From NCBI GenBank assembly GCA_030765045.1, contig CM060972.1, forward strand, positions 56,930,971 through 56,994,970: a DNA stretch of 64,000 nt. The letters run 5' to 3'. This document shows, in pieces, positions 11,035 to 22,562 of this stretch (positions within the stretch are counted from its first letter, which is position 1; each line of letters begins with the position of its first letter). The notes beneath the pieces were generated by a model. The model had not been told where the DNA came from, searched no databases, and was given only the letters and a program-made list of their open reading frames with translations. This DNA comes from Tenodera sinensis (lineage: Eukaryota > Arthropoda > Insecta > Mantodea > Mantidae). The position numbers and the translations under genes are program-made.

Positions 11035-12759
11035 TTTTAGAATAAACGTTAACATTAATACTTGTGCAAGTGTGACAATTCCCAAGCTATAATTTCGGTT
11101 ATATTTACTCTTTAGTATAATTATCTATATAACTTGCATAAAAAAGTAGCACTATCGGAAACTGAAGGTCAGCATTTTTTTCATTTTCGTGAATGATAAG
11201 TTTCATTTAATGGTAAACGAACGCTTTCATGACCAGAGTCGTAATTTGTAAACTGTGCCTCCGGCCTAAGAGGCCGTGGCCGATTTTAAAAATTCATTAT
11301 GTTTCTGCTGCAAATTCGCGGGACTTTATGATATGTGGGGAAGCTAGGAAAGATGTTGGCAGCACTGCGAGCATTTCGATTTGATTAATATTGATAGATC
11401 GCTCAAAAACAAAAACCAAAATAAACTAACCTCGAAAGCCTTAAGCACTGCACTGATATAGTGTGAATTTTCTCGTGTATAGTGTTTCTGAGTTCTTATT
11501 GAATGCTCCAGCATGTATGTCACGATGTATGTCCAAGAAATACGACCGGAATAGTCTGTCCATTACTCAAACGTCCACTTTTGGATAAGTGGTAAAGAAC
11601 GTAAATGTTATATGTTTTTGTAGCTTATTGACATTTATAGCAGAGGAAATCGATGAAATATATTTCATGTCAATCTGTATAGTAAATGAATGATATTCAT
11701 AGCAGCGCAAAGCAAAAACAAAGGGAAATATCACTGTTAAGAGGTGAACCAAGACAGCAAAAATATAGTAATTGCACGTTTTCTGAATGTAGAAACGTCT
11801 AAGGAAAAAAGGCCTTTTTCTGATTTCCGAAAAGAACCAATAAAGATGCCAAATATTCCGTGTAAGTGATCAAAAATACAGACCTTGATGAGTTGTGCAC
11901 TAATGTGCTTTTCATATGTGCACTGCTCTTATGAAAATATTCGAAATTGAACTCAAACTTTTTAATTTCCTAAAAACAGTATTAAACAATAAAGTAACAA
12001 TCAAAATATGCCTTCTGCAACAATAACAAAAGGATATGCTTCTAAGCTGTTAGTTGTCAACAAATATTTTATTGAACGGAGAAATTTCAGTAATTTAATA
12101 TTTAATCAGTAAAAGGTATATGCATATCCCTCTCTTACTGGTTGAATTCAATGCTTCGTAAATTATTATTTTTTTAACAGCCCCAAAACAAAAAATGGGG
12201 TTAGCTCCGTATGGCTAATGGTAGTTAAGTGAGTATGCTGAGTGGTTATTAAAGTTTCAGAAAGACTTTGTTAGCGATTTCAGGCTAGGTACATATTTGT
12301 CTTGAGTTAGTAAGGAGTAGTTGGCATTTTAGCTAAATAGGGTTTTAGCAACAGTGATATTTCAGCTGTGTTCTCCCGTCACTTTGCACTACACTTCTCT
12401 ACTTCTAAAAAACATGCCTTAGCTATGCTTTGTTTCTCAGGGCTCTCAGTATCTGAATGCTTTGCAGCTTAGAGCCCGCTGCATATTTTGCTGTACTGTT
12501 ATTTATGTGTACACCTGCACTTTTGCATTATGCTCATTACAGCTAATGAAAGTTCTTCTAGTAATAGAGAATTTTAACACGAAAAACTGATCAACCTAGT
12601 ACCATTTTTAAAACAGACTAACCAATATGAAGAAATTTTGTCCCTGTACATCCTTACACCTGTTTACTTCTAGTAGGCTTGAGTTTATATTTGAAATTAT
12701 TTACCTCATATAGGCAGGCTCCTTTTATTCCATTCTAGCAGCATTTTCTTAAGAGGAAA
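11035..12759. other. Intergenic; possible CpG-containing promoter near 11220-11520
   Basis: Mostly AT-rich and featureless. Between about 11220 and 11520 CpG dinucleotides become more frequent (CCTCCGGCCTAAGAGGCCG, AATTCGCGGGACTTT), with TTGGCAGCACTGCGAGC near 11358. This could be a promoter or first non-coding exon, for example of the zinc-finger gene whose coding part starts at 19642. There is no direct evidence. Confidence 0.3.
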
Positions 12760-13200
12760 TGGGAGGCTTTGTGATTGTTTTATTCAGCTGGATCAATAAA
12801 TTCTCTATTGGGTTAAAATCTGGACTCTGTGGGCAAAGATATGACTTTTGGGCAGTTATGAAATGGCCTTTCCTGTAAGTATATATATGATGCTTTGGTC
12901 ACTGTCTTGTTAAAATTTAAATATATTTCTTATCCCCGATTTCTGTGCATATTAGCCAAGTTTTTCCCTGACAATTTTGAGGTACTAATATTTGTCTTTG
13001 ATATTTTCAATGAAAACCAAATTTTGCACTCCACTTGCTGATAAACACTTTCGTACGGACCTTTGGGTTTTACTGTAGGGTGTAACTTCTTTGTGTCCAA
13101 CTCCGTATTGGGCTTGCACCAATCATGAATCCTCCCTTTTGTATAAAAAATCTAAAAGAGACTTTCTTCAACAAAAATTACATCACTGCACCATTCTAGA
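12760..13200 (-). pseudogene. Tc1-like transposase relic
   Basis: The minus strand, read across several frames, gives pieces typical of Tc1 transposases: WCKPNTELD near 13110, then a conserved HPTVKP-like run, and NCPKVISLPTESRF...PNRE near 12820, which corresponds to the usual ...SPDLNPIENLW block. Stops and shifts are frequent, so this is an old dead copy. Ends were not found. Confidence 0.55.
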
Positions 13201-13319
13201 TTTGTTTTGTATTTTTCTTTAGCAAACTATAACCTCCTTGCTCTGTTAATTCTGTTTATATGAGACTTCTTTTTTCTGATTGCTCTCCCATTGTAATCTT
13301 CCTTTTTGCGAGGATCATA

Positions 13320-13850
13320 CTGAAAGTAGTGAACAAAAATTGTAAAAAGTTGCACCTTTATTTTTTAGATAAACCAAGCATCTTGTTGTAAGCTACAGAC
13401 TTTTCTCTCACTTTTCAACATAGTCTCCATTTCTTTGCACATGTTTTCCCCATCATTCTGTAGTTTGAAAATGTCCTTCTGATAGAACTCCATTCCAGTG
13501 CAAAAAGACACTGACATGATGCTTTTTTAATATCCTCGACTAGCTCATGGTGTTGATCTCACATATGTTCCTTAACAGAACAAAAACTATGGCAGTCAGA
13601 GGATGCCAAGTCGGGACTGTAGGGAGAATGTGTAAGAGTTTCTCACCCAAATGTTGTGATCCTCCCCATTGTGGTGTGGGCAGTGTGAGGACGTGCATTA
13701 TCCTGTTGCAGGATGCAACATGAGCATGTTTGGCAAGTTGTAAAGTAAAGGTCGGGAATGTTGACACTGTTCAGACTTCATAAATACTGCTTGGAAATGT
13801 TAAGAGAATACCGCCCCTCGCTTCTTATTGTGGTAGATGATAGCCAAAGG
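13320..13850 (-). pseudogene. mariner-type transposase C-terminal relic
   Basis: On the minus strand, pieces in order are LGEKLLHILPTVPTWHPLTA, corresponding to the mariner block ...LPHPPYSPDLAPSD, then FYQKDIFKLQNDGENMCKEM, corresponding to the C-terminal ...W.KC....GDYFE region. The order and spacing fit mariner transposases. Frameshifts separate the pieces and the N-terminal half is absent. Identification is from family pattern only. Confidence 0.5.
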
Positions 13851-13997
13851 CAAGGTTTTTTGGTGATAATTATTTGAAAAATTCACATTAATAATTTAAG
13901 TTAGTAGTGTTTCATGTTGAATATTATACTAAAAATTTGATTAATTTTGAACAAATATTTGGGTAAAATTAATACACTTACATATTAATGAAATTAA

Positions 13998-14292
13998 TTA
14001 CACTACTTTCCAATCCAGATATAATCCCCCAGAGACCAAGGAAAACAGCGGTTGCAGCCTTCCGACTATTGACAAATCACGACTGCTTAGCAAGTCATCT
14101 GTACAGAATAGGTATCTCAGCCTCACCAATATGTGTCCTGTGTAACGATCCAGCAGAAATGAACGAAGACCACTTGAAGACCTGTGAAGCATTAAGATCA
14201 GAAGAAACTACAGTTCAAAAGTATTGGAAAGCACGAATGCTAATGGCTTCATTGCCAGATGCAAGGCACTAGAAAACAACAACAACAACAAC
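13998..14292 (+). mobile_element. 5'-truncated LINE 3' end with 16-bp target duplication
   Basis: The open frame ends with RIGISASPICVLC, MNEDHLKTC and YWKARMLMASLPDARH before a stop. This is a CCHC-like C-terminus that follows the RNase H region in insect LINEs of the I/R1/Jockey group. It is followed by a (CAA)n tail. ATATTAATGAAATTAA occurs at 13982-13997 and again at 14293-14308, a perfect 16-bp target-site duplication, so both insertion ends are defined. A second insertion with this 3' end lies at 62256-62657. Confidence 0.85.
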
Positions 14293-14308
14293 ATATTAAT
14301 GAAATTAA

Positions 14309-15349
14309 AAGTAACAGGTGAGTAATGTTACTATAACATTACTGTTCAAAATTTCTCCAGATTAAAACATTTTATTTTTATCATGACGTGAATCACTACA
14401 TATATCATGTGTCAGACATCAGGGCCATTGCGCATCAATCAGCATCACCATATTACAACATACATCGAGTTGTGACACTTTCACTTTTCATAATTGCCCT
14501 TCTGTCTGTTGCAACCAAGTTATATGTAGAAAAAATCTCTCGTTGTCAGCATTTGTACTAGTAACCAAAGACATTGAAGGGACTTTTCACAGAAAAAGTG
14601 GTAACATTCACCTTTTGCTTTGAGTGCTAAGAGTGCTGTTACGATATCAAATTTGGTACTATGGCCTCCCTGTTCAACATTAGCACAAAGTTCTTTATGC
14701 TTTAAGTTTATTACGGTGGTTTTGATAACACGGAAATGTGACCTTGTGAGATAACCTTTTATTGTAGCCTTACTGATTGCATTGTCAGGTAGCTTTCTTT
14801 GTCTCTACCAATAATATTTATTTTGTAGTATTGTTACAATTTGATCTCAAAAGAAGCCGGGTTATTGAATGTATAAGAAGTAGGTGTGAATTCTTTCATT
14901 GCCATCAAAACGAAAAACACCAGCAACAATGAGTCAATGAGTAAAAAACTATTTTTCTAAGCAAAATTTTAAAAAAGTATATATTTCTCATTTATTGCTA
15001 AAAAAACAAAATTGTTCTCAAAAATATGAACAAGTCACAAAAAAAATAATCCCATATATTATTTATAAACTATGTCAAATGCATGCAAACCAGTTTGTTC
15101 TGTAATTGAACAATTTTCTCATTTATCATTAAAAACAAAAGCTCTTGCCTCTGCTAATAGCAAATACAGACACACGGCGGAACCAGTTTTCTATGGCTGG
15201 CCTAGTTTGGACTTTAACATGTTGTAGGTTTGAATGCATGCATGACAGCAGTAGACATATTGGCAAACAAAACATTCACTTCTTCAGTCCTACTCTGATG
15301 CCAGACTGTACAGATAATGTATTGAATAATATTCAATATCTGCTTTAGC
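14309..15349. other. Intergenic, nothing recognised
   Basis: AT-rich spacer between two LINE copies with no supportable feature. Confidence 0.5.
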
Positions 15350-16405
15350 TTTCACAATAGATTCAATAGACACATTGACTTAATTGTATCAAAATCGCTA
15401 AAATGCCTTGGCTTTATTATTCGAAATTCCTATTCATTTAAAGAAAAAACTTTAATTCAACTTTATAATTCATTTGTGAGACAAAAACTCGAATATGCAT
15501 CTATTATTTGGAATCCTAAGATGATAATGCATGTCACCGCAATAGAAAAAGTACAATAAAAATTTCTAAAATACTTACTATTTAAAAGAACTGGATATTA
15601 TCCTACTTACACAAACTATGAAACCCTTTTGGAAATTAAGTAAAAATTGAAGCTATTAACAGTGAAGCAACAAGATTCTAAAATAAGAACAAATTAGAAA
15701 CTAAAAACTTCACTTATCTTAGTAAGTGAGCTGGATATAGCTTGAAACCCCTGGGTCAGGAAAATAAAAAAAGGATATCAACATACTAAGATAAGTGAAG
15801 TTTTTAGTTTCTAATTTGTTCTTATTTTAGAACCTTTTGGAAATATTTAAACTTAAAACTTTGAAATTTAGAAGAGATATTGCAGGGTTAATATTTCTGT
15901 ATAAGGTATTGCATTTGATTATTGATGATATTAATATTACAACAAATGTATCATTTTATGTACCCAATAAAATAAGCAGATTCAGGAGGCTTTTCTTCAC
16001 CTCCAGAGTAAATACAGAAATCCATAAAAATTCACCATTACACAGAATTATGGATTTATATAACAAGCTTCATCATTTCGATGTAGATATTTTCAACATG
16101 TCTGAAACTCAATTTAAAAATGCTACAACTAAATTGGTAATAGTAGTATCGTTGCTGTAATTAGGAATAGTAGAAAAAATTACTTACCATACCACCTTCA
16201 CTTTTTTTTTTCTTTCTTTTTCTTTCTTCTTCTTTTTCTATAATTGTTTCTATTCCTTATATTAGTTTATGTTCATTTATGTTTTTCTTGTATTTTTATT
16301 TGAGTGCGTATATTATTATATGTAAACATCTATGTATGATGAACATTGTAATTGGGCTTCCAAGCCTGTTATGTTCATAAGAATAAATAAATAAATAAAT
16401 AAAAT
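15350..16405 (+). mobile_element. LINE 3' fragment (Jockey/CR1-like reverse transcriptase C-terminus), split
   Basis: The part before 15636 reads SLKCLGFIIRNSYSFKE, RQKLEYASIIWNPKM and RTGYYPTYTNYETLLEI, the thumb and downstream region of a non-LTR reverse transcriptase. After the foldback insertion at 15637-15832 it resumes as EIFKLKTLKFRRDIAGLIFL, YVPNKISRFRRLFFTSR and NSPLHR. The 3' UTR ends in (AATA/AAAT)n at about 16380-16405. One in-frame stop and shifts make it inactive. The same family recurs on the other strand at 28906-29398. Confidence 0.8.
15637..15832. mobile_element. Foldback element with 12-bp target duplication, inside a LINE
   Basis: CCTTTTGGAAAT at 15625-15636 is duplicated at 15833-15844. 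The uninterrupted LINE copy at 28906-29398 shows the empty site, so the insertion is certain. The element begins with an unpaired leader of about 39 bases containing GAAGCTATTAACAGTGAAGC. A near-perfect palindrome follows (TTCTAAAATAAGAACAAATT and its complement at the right end) with a short central spacer. It shares leader and arms with 27541-27760. Confidence 0.85.
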
Positions 16406-16514
16406 AAAAAATAGATGAATTTGTTATTGAACTTTTTATTTGTTATATTTGAATCTACCATCATGTAAAATCTGTGCACTTATACTCCTAATATCCTGTA
16501 TGCAGTAGGTTGTA

Positions 16515-17698
16515 CAGTGTGATTCTCTTGCTAGAGACCCCAAACTTTTGCCCATATTTAGGTCATTTATGTGAATTTTGTGTATAATACCTTGAACCAT
16601 GCACTGTCACATCAAATGCTGAAAATGATCACCTCCCACATCCAAACACATTTGCACACGTTGCTCCAAATTCTGGAATACTTTTATTAAAGTGTCCTGA
16701 GTAATGGCTTCAATCTTTAGACGTATAACATCTTTCAACTCTGCAATTGTATGCAGTCTATTTCTGTATACCTTTCCCTTCAGATATCCCCACAGAAAGA
16801 AGTCAGGTGGTGTTAGGTCAAGAGATCTTGGTAGCCAAAGATTTTTTGAGATGATTCGATCCTCAAAACAGCTTTCGATTTGCTTCATGCTTGCATATGA
16901 TGTGTGACTTGTTGCATCATCTTGTTGGAAATATCCGTGAGTTAATTCATCATCTGTTAACTGATTGGCAAAGTCTGTGAATATTATAATGTATTCTTCA
17001 GTGTTTACTGTACTCTCATGAAAAATAGGGCCAATAATATGCCTATGAGATACTGCACATTGCATTCCAATTTTCTGTGCATGTGGAGGTTCTGCATGTA
17101 GAACATGAGGCCCATGTTCTGAGAGTTTATGTAGCCACTCAGATGAAACCGCGCTTCATCCATGAACCAAATACAGTCCAAAATCACAGGATCAAGGTTT
17201 GAAACCATACACAGAACTGCACACGTTTTTTGTGGTCCATCGGTTTCAATTCTTGAACAGATGTCACATGGTAAGGGTGGAGTTTTGCTTTCTTAGCAGC
17301 TCTTTGGCACAAAGAATATGGAACATTAATTTCCTGAGAAAGTCGTCACAAGGACTTTGATGGTGACGCCAGTAATCATTCCTTTAAATTCGGCCTGAAA
17401 TGCCCTTTGACATGGTTTAAATGCACCTGTTTGCCAGTATTTACGAATGAGAAACACACGTTTTGCAGTTGTGTATGACGTTGTCAATGTTGCTTCCAAG
17501 CCAGCACTGGAGAATAGTGCACGGAAACCATTTGTGTTACTAAGCAGAGCCTAGGTCAGTGACACAGTCCAAGCCTATTAGGAGGGGTGGGGCACTACAT
17601 TGCATTGTTCAAGGCATGTCCATATGGGTTTTCATCACAAAAGTTAATGGTTTGAATACGGGCGGGGCTTTGGGGTCTCTAGTGAGAGAATCACACTG
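16515..17698 (-). mobile_element. mariner/Tc1-superfamily element, complete ends, TA duplication
   Basis: The ends are 30-bp inverted repeats matching at 28 positions (left CAGTGTGATTCTCTTGCTAG, then AGACCCCAAA; right the complement at 17669-17698), flanked by TA on both sides. The 1184-bp unit holds one minus-strand transposase. It is close to full length but defective: the N-terminal part changes frame several times. Confidence 0.85.
16607..17560 (-). pseudogene. IS630/Tc1/mariner-type transposase, frameshifted
   Basis: Read on the minus strand, the N-terminus has RVFLIRKYWQTGAFKPCQRA, the helix-turn-helix start common in this insect family. The catalytic triad pieces follow: DEARFHLSGYINSQN (first Asp, 17208-17005 frame), YFQQDDATSHTSY (second Asp) and PRSLDLTPPDFFLWGYLKG (third acidic position, Asp), ending with RVQMCLDVGGDHFQH. 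The last 152 residues (17065-16607) are uninterrupted. Frame changes near 17030-17400 separate the two catalytic Asp segments. Identity as a DDxD transposase is clear; the subfamily is not assigned. Confidence 0.8.
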
Positions 17699-17700
17699 TA

Positions 17701-18149
17701 TTATTGTGCTATTCAAGTGGTTAACATGCACAGTCTCAATGGGTGTGATAAGATTGCAGGTATTCAGTGTTGCAGAAAGCAACGTCACATTTTCTCCAAG
17801 TAAGCATCCACATTACACACGTGGCATTTATTTCTTAAAGTAGCAAGTGAACAATAACATTAGCAAGGTTCTTATTAAATGCAACAAAAGTACTACACAA
17901 TGCTAATAATGTCAAACCACATTTTGTACTTACATTACACTGTGTCTTTGCTGTCGCTGTTATTTTTACTCTCACGTATAATGGACGAAGCACTGCTGTG
18001 TGAAACATCATGCAGTTGAAATTTTTGCTCTTGTTGATGATGCACTGAACACATCTTACCCATACTCTCGAATCTGTACACAGTACATTCTCAATATTTT
18101 ACACATGCTGTCGCTGTAGAGAGAGTTACATTTTGCTTTTTTATGGCAT
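17701..18149. other. Intergenic, nothing recognised
   Basis: Spacer between two transposase relics, with no supportable feature. Confidence 0.45.
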
Positions 18150-19120
18150 ATTTAAGGTGTGCCCATATCAGCTCAGTTGGATTGAGACAACAATGATGTG
18201 GCAACCTTCATGGCCACGGTCTTTTGCCATTTCGTCTATTATATACACTTTCTTTATATTGACTTTCCGAATTTTCTCCAAAAGCACAGCTTTTATAGGA
18301 ACTGGACGGGGTAATTCTAAATTATATTCTTCCATGAATCTGATCATTTTGTTCTTTCAACTGAACATGGTGGGAATTTTAATCTTTGGCCTTAAATGAT
18401 AAGTAGCACACTTAGGGGGAATATTTTCCAAAAGTGTGTTCTTGAACTAAGCTTCAAATATTTCAGCATTCATCTTGTGTTATGAATCAGCCAAGAGTTC
18501 CCAAATATTTTTAGAAGACGAATATAAGCAGCTGTCAATCCAACCCTGGCTACCACCTGTATTCAGTATCATTATTCTTTTTCCATGTGACACAGGGGCT
18601 GTCATCCCAACCTTTTCTTACAAATTATGAGTATCATTCCAAGACTCATCTAAATAAACTATGATGCCCTTCCTGTCTGAAAAAGTTTAGTCTACTCAAG
18701 TACTGATTTCTCCATGCCAGAATCCTGTTGATTCCATAATCATGCATCTCTTATTTAACGTCCAAAATCAAAAACCTAACTTCACTAGCAACTGTCTATA
18801 CTAATCCCTTTTGTAAGGTGAATCACACACCATTTGAACTTTGTCCAGCAATTCTAGCACTGTTGGTGCCTGCCCTGTTTTTATAAAACCTATATACCTC
18901 TCTAGGAACTATGTTGTGAAAGTATCGATCTTCCCTAATTTTGGTTTTCTGCTCCCCTTCTTTTTGGGATTATGGGAAGTCTCTGTGCAACTTCACTCAT
19001 TGTTTGTCTGCTTAAGCAGTTTCAATGATAGGTTCCATCCCTATTTTATTGACCTCCATATACTTAAAAACATTACATATTTGTTGGGACTTCTTAGTCA
19101 GTGTTCCTAAAGGTGGCCTG
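18150..19120 (-). pseudogene. DDE transposase relic (Tc1/mariner-related, IS630-like)
   Basis: Minus-strand fragments appear in the order expected for an insect DDE superfamily endonuclease. They are a basic N-terminus (KKKGSRKPKLGKIDTFTT), a segment with GQAPTVLELLDKVQ, then IVYLDESWNDTH with the first Asp. SHGKRIMILNTGGSQGW, an N-A-E-I-F-E piece, IPTMFS and VYIIDEMAKDRGHEG follow. The usual sequence at the last block is VDEMA..HGH.VLRLPPYHCELNPIE, and its end is decayed here. There are many stops. No terminal repeats were identified. Confidence 0.6.
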
Positions 19121-19633
19121 CTTCCTTCACTTTCTGCCCCACAAGCAACACTTCATTATTACTGTCACCACTGTTTTCACTTTGAGGAAAATTAGCTGGA
19201 TTATTACACTATCTCTACCATCAAAGCTAGAATCAATACGTCCCAAGACCTCCACTATTTAAGAACACACAGTAAACACCACTTACACCTGTGAAGTTCA
19301 CAAGACGTGACATGAATTAGAGAAAACAGCAAATATATTGCAATTGAGGTAACGTGGGGGTAACATCTATCTGTCAGTTGCGATTTCTATGCATTCATTG
19401 GCTGAAGTGATGCTCTCATTGGTGCAACGTAAAACATTGGCGACTTCTGAAAATAATCAGTGTATTATCTGAGAGGTTTCTATTAAACAAAGATAAAGCG
19501 CATGTTAACCATTAGAGCAGCACAATTATAACTGTTCCTTTGACTCCAAAAGAGGAAATAAGTGATACCATTGCAATCAAAGGAGAAGCACTTAAAAATC
19601 GTATGTATTTATTATGTTAATGTTATATTTCAG
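19121..19633. other. Upstream region of the zinc-finger coding exons
   Basis: No feature is certain. A possible non-coding first exon of the zinc-finger gene should lie here or further left, because the first coding exon begins at a splice acceptor (TTATATTTCAG at 19623-19633). Confidence 0.4.
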
Positions 19634-19641
19634 ATTCTGCA

Positions 19642-19767
19642 ATGGAATCTGTGATTAAGATTGAAATCAAGGAAGAGCAATTCACTTTGGACAGCTCATT
19701 TGTTAAAGTGAAAAATGAACCAGAAGAGAGCCCTATTTCTGTTTCTCATTTTAAGACTGAAATGAAG
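19642..19767 (+). CDS. C2H2 zinc-finger gene, coding exon 1
   Basis: This exon starts at 19634 after a polypyrimidine-CAG acceptor; the first ATG is at 19642 in a fair context (G at -3, G at +4). It encodes 42 residues rich in Glu and Lys, with MESVIKIEIKEEQF and VKVKNEPEE. It ends with AAG|GTAAGG at 19767, phase 0. Repeats of the form (V/I)K(I/N)E are sumoylation-type motifs common in the N-terminal part of arthropod zinc-finger proteins. It carries no DNA-binding domain; that is in exon 4. At least one non-coding exon must lie upstream. The exon is joined to the rest by matching phases rather than by transcript evidence. Confidence 0.8.
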
Positions 19768-20518
19768 GTAAGGCCAATAAAACTAAAAGCATAAACTGAA
19801 TAATTGTAAAATAAAGGTACCAATCTTTTAAATTTTATGTGTTTCTAAAGCCGAACTATTTCAAACTTTGAATTTTTAGACTCGTGCCACTACGTTGCTA
19901 GGTAATGTGCAACAATATCAGCTAAGAACAAAGGCCATTTCCAGACAGTTTAAGAAGCATCAATTGCCAGGCATGTTACAAGAAGGTTTGCTAAACACTG
20001 ATTTCCAGAAAAATTGTCGTTACCTAATTCTTGGCTGTATAGGAGTTGGCACAGTCAGTCAGTTCAGTGTTTGGTCAGTTTTTAGTGAATTTTAAGTCAC
20101 TCAGTTTGAGTGAGTTGTTAGGGCAAGCTTGTACATGTTTGTATCAAGGTTACAATAGAACAGAACAGGTGAGAGTTGCAAGGTCATGAGTTGTGAATTG
20201 TGCTTCAGTTTTAGAGGAAATAAAGTGACATAACTGGACTTGTTGTTTGTCACAGTATACCAGCAATCCTATATTTTCCAGCACTATTTTAGAACTGGTA
20301 GGATATATCCCTTTGAAAGTCTAGATAAAGATGAGCTAACAGATTGAATTTACAAACTTATACTAAAGTTTAAACATTGATATTTACAGAGCATCTTCAG
20401 TGTCTTTGAAGCCAAGTCCTTGTATACCTTAAAACATTTAACTAAAATTTTCTTTTGTCTTAATTGGCTTTTCTTGTTGTTAAACTGACGTAACAATCAG
20501 TATTTCTGTCTTTATTAG

Positions 20519-20653
20519 AAAGAAAACCATGAGTGTAGCAGTTCAGCAGCTCCCAGTCACAGCCTCTCATTGGAAATTAAATCTGAAATAAAACAACAAA
20601 AAGTGGAATATTTCAATAAGGACATCAAAAGTATAGAAGACATCAAAATTGAG
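20519..20653 (+). CDS. C2H2 zinc-finger gene, coding exon 2
   Basis: The exon lies between TTTATTAG|AAA and GAG|GTTAGT and is 135 bases, phase 0 on both sides, continuing exon 1 without a stop. It encodes 45 residues, again acidic and Lys-rich, with SLEIKSEIKQQKVEYF and SIEDIKIE, the same repeated I-K-x-E pattern as exon 1. No domain is recognised. Removing it would keep the frame, so a skipped isoform is possible; that is inference only. Confidence 0.8.
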
Positions 20654-20684
20654 GTTAGTTCCATATCTGTTAAATATAAAGTAT

Positions 20685-21186
20685 TAGGGTCACGCCGAAG
20701 GTTTTGAGATTAAATGCAATTAAGTTTTAAAAATTTGGATCTGATCATTGCATTTTTCAAAGTATTCTCCACTGCATTCTGTACAATGTCTCATCCTTTA
20801 AAACAATTTTTCAAATGCCAAATGCCATTCTTCTTTGGAGAGAGTGCAAATACAGTCTTTGTAAGCAACTATTGCAGTTTCAGTTAATTCAAATCATTAA
20901 CTTCAAATTTTTTCTTTTATTTTGGGGAATAGAAAAATGTCACACGGTACCATATTTAGACTGTAGAGAGGATGGGACAAGTATTTGACTACTTGTGCAG
21001 AAATTGAGTTGTTTTTCATGTAATGTGGGCATAGGCATTGACGTGGTGCAACAAACTTCCATGCAGATTAGTCTTAGGACACTGTGTTCTCAGTTCATTG
21101 AAGGCTTGTGGCAGACATTTTGAGGTGTACCATCTAGCAGTGACAGTCTTTTGTTCCACAATCGGAATTGTCACAAAATGGCCACT
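20685..21186 (-). pseudogene. mariner transposase C-terminal relic in zinc-finger intron 2
   Basis: On the minus strand: GHFVTIPIVEQKTVTARWY, then LHGSLLHHVNAYAH (usually LLHHDNA.AH, so the catalytic Asp has become Val), then ILSTV, then KDCICTLSKEEWHLAFEKLF and CSGEYFEK. These match the second half of mariner transposases. There are many stops. A SINE sits at its upstream end (21200-21547). Confidence 0.65.
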
Positions 21187-21199
21187 AGCTGAGAAGAAC

Positions 21200-21547
21200 T
21201 TTTTCTGATTACCCTTCCCGTATGACTTACAAGCCTGTGTCTAGGGTCAGATGCCTGTTGGAGAGCAGAGGAACCTATGAACTGGACTGGACTGGAAGTG
21301 GGTGATCAGCCTAGCACCAGGTATGAGAGTGAGGAAGAGGATGATATGAATTGTTGGCAAAATGGATGATTGGAAAGGGTATGATGGAGCAGTTGGCAAA
21401 ATGAGTGGCAGGATAAACTGGAGGACCCAGAGAAAACCCGCCCAGGCACTGCTTTGTCCACCACAAATACCACATGGTCCCTGGGGCCGAACCCAGGCTG
21501 CCTTGGCGATAAGTGAACGGTCCAACCACTCAGCCATGGCACTGCTT
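21200..21547 (-). repeat. SINE family A, copy 2, with 13-bp target duplication
   Basis: The minus strand begins with the family A head (AGTGCCATGGCTGAGTGG, TTGGACCGTTCACTTATCGC), then box B-like GGGTTCGGCCC and a body with CGCCTAGGCACTG-like sequence. The flanks AGCTGAGAAGAAC (21187-21199) and AGCTAAGAAGAAC (21548-21560) differ at one base and mark a 13-bp duplication. It interrupts the mariner relic region. Confidence 0.8.
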
Positions 21548-21894
21548 AGCTAAGAAGAACAAACAGATAATCTTATTGCCACACTTCTTGCTTGCCTCAC
21601 TTTTGCTCAGACTCAGACTGATGATTGTCACTTGGTTTCCTCATCATATGCTTGTATGACCTGTTACAATGCTAAATATTATTTGCATCTTCCTCCATCA
21701 AATTTTTCTATATTCAACAAATATGTATAAATAGAGATGGCTTCACTTATTTTTGATTTATGTTGTGAATATACAGGTAAACTGCGGTTTCACGATAATT
21801 TAATCATGTCCTCAGTACCACTAAATATTATTCTCTCCTAAACCGAAAGTTATGTTGTAACTAAGGAACCAGTGCTTCAAACTAGTTACTGAAT

Positions 21895-22028
21895 TCAATG
21901 GAAAATCTGAAGCTATTAACAGTGAAGCAATACAAATCAACAGATGTATATAAATGTTTAGGGACTTGGCTTCACTTATCTTTGGTTCAGTTGATTTGAC
22001 TCACAAAAAAAAAAAAAAAAAAAAAAAA
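21895..22028 (+). repeat. Leader-only copy of the foldback family, ending in poly-A
   Basis: CTGAAGCTATTAACAGTGAA, then GCAA (about 21907-21930), is the leader found at the 5' side of the foldbacks at 15637 and 27541. Here it is followed by about 70 bases of other sequence, including GGCTTCACTTATCTTTGG like the arm, and a run of about 24 A. There is no palindrome. I do not know what it is; it could be a SINE-like relative or the source RNA type of those foldbacks. Confidence 0.45.
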
Positions 22029-22513
22029 GAATATGAAAGTGCCAAGTGTAGTCATTACTTACTACATGCGAATATAGCGGTCAAAGTTAACTTAATGGAG
22101 ATAAACACTAATAGGTAAATACTTGGATTATTTGTCAGTTTATATAGGATCATATGACAGCAAAAGCTTAAAACAGAAATGAAGTGAAATAGAGAATACT
22201 GTAAACTAAATTCTGTCGCACGCCACTCTCTTCTTCTTTAACTATCTGCTACCATTACTTGACTTGACACTTGCTAAGCCTAGCCCCATGATTTTCCTGC
22301 TACCCCACTTGACTTGGCTTAGCGAGAGTGAGTGGACATCTATTTGTGGAATCGTGTTGGGAATGGATCGGTGGGGTATATTGTGGTTACATATAATACC
22401 AAATGCCTTTTCCTTGAATATATTTTGAAAACATAAATGAATACAAGACTTAACACGGGCGGTGTTAAGTAACAAGAATATACATAAGAACATTCAAAGT
22501 ATGGTGAATGATG

Positions 22514-22514
<1 letters not shown>

Positions 22515-22559
<45 letters not shown>
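22515..22559. repeat. (TA)n microsatellite
   Basis: About 22 uninterrupted TA dinucleotides within zinc-finger intron 2. Confidence 0.95.
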
Positions 22560-22562
<3 letters not shown>

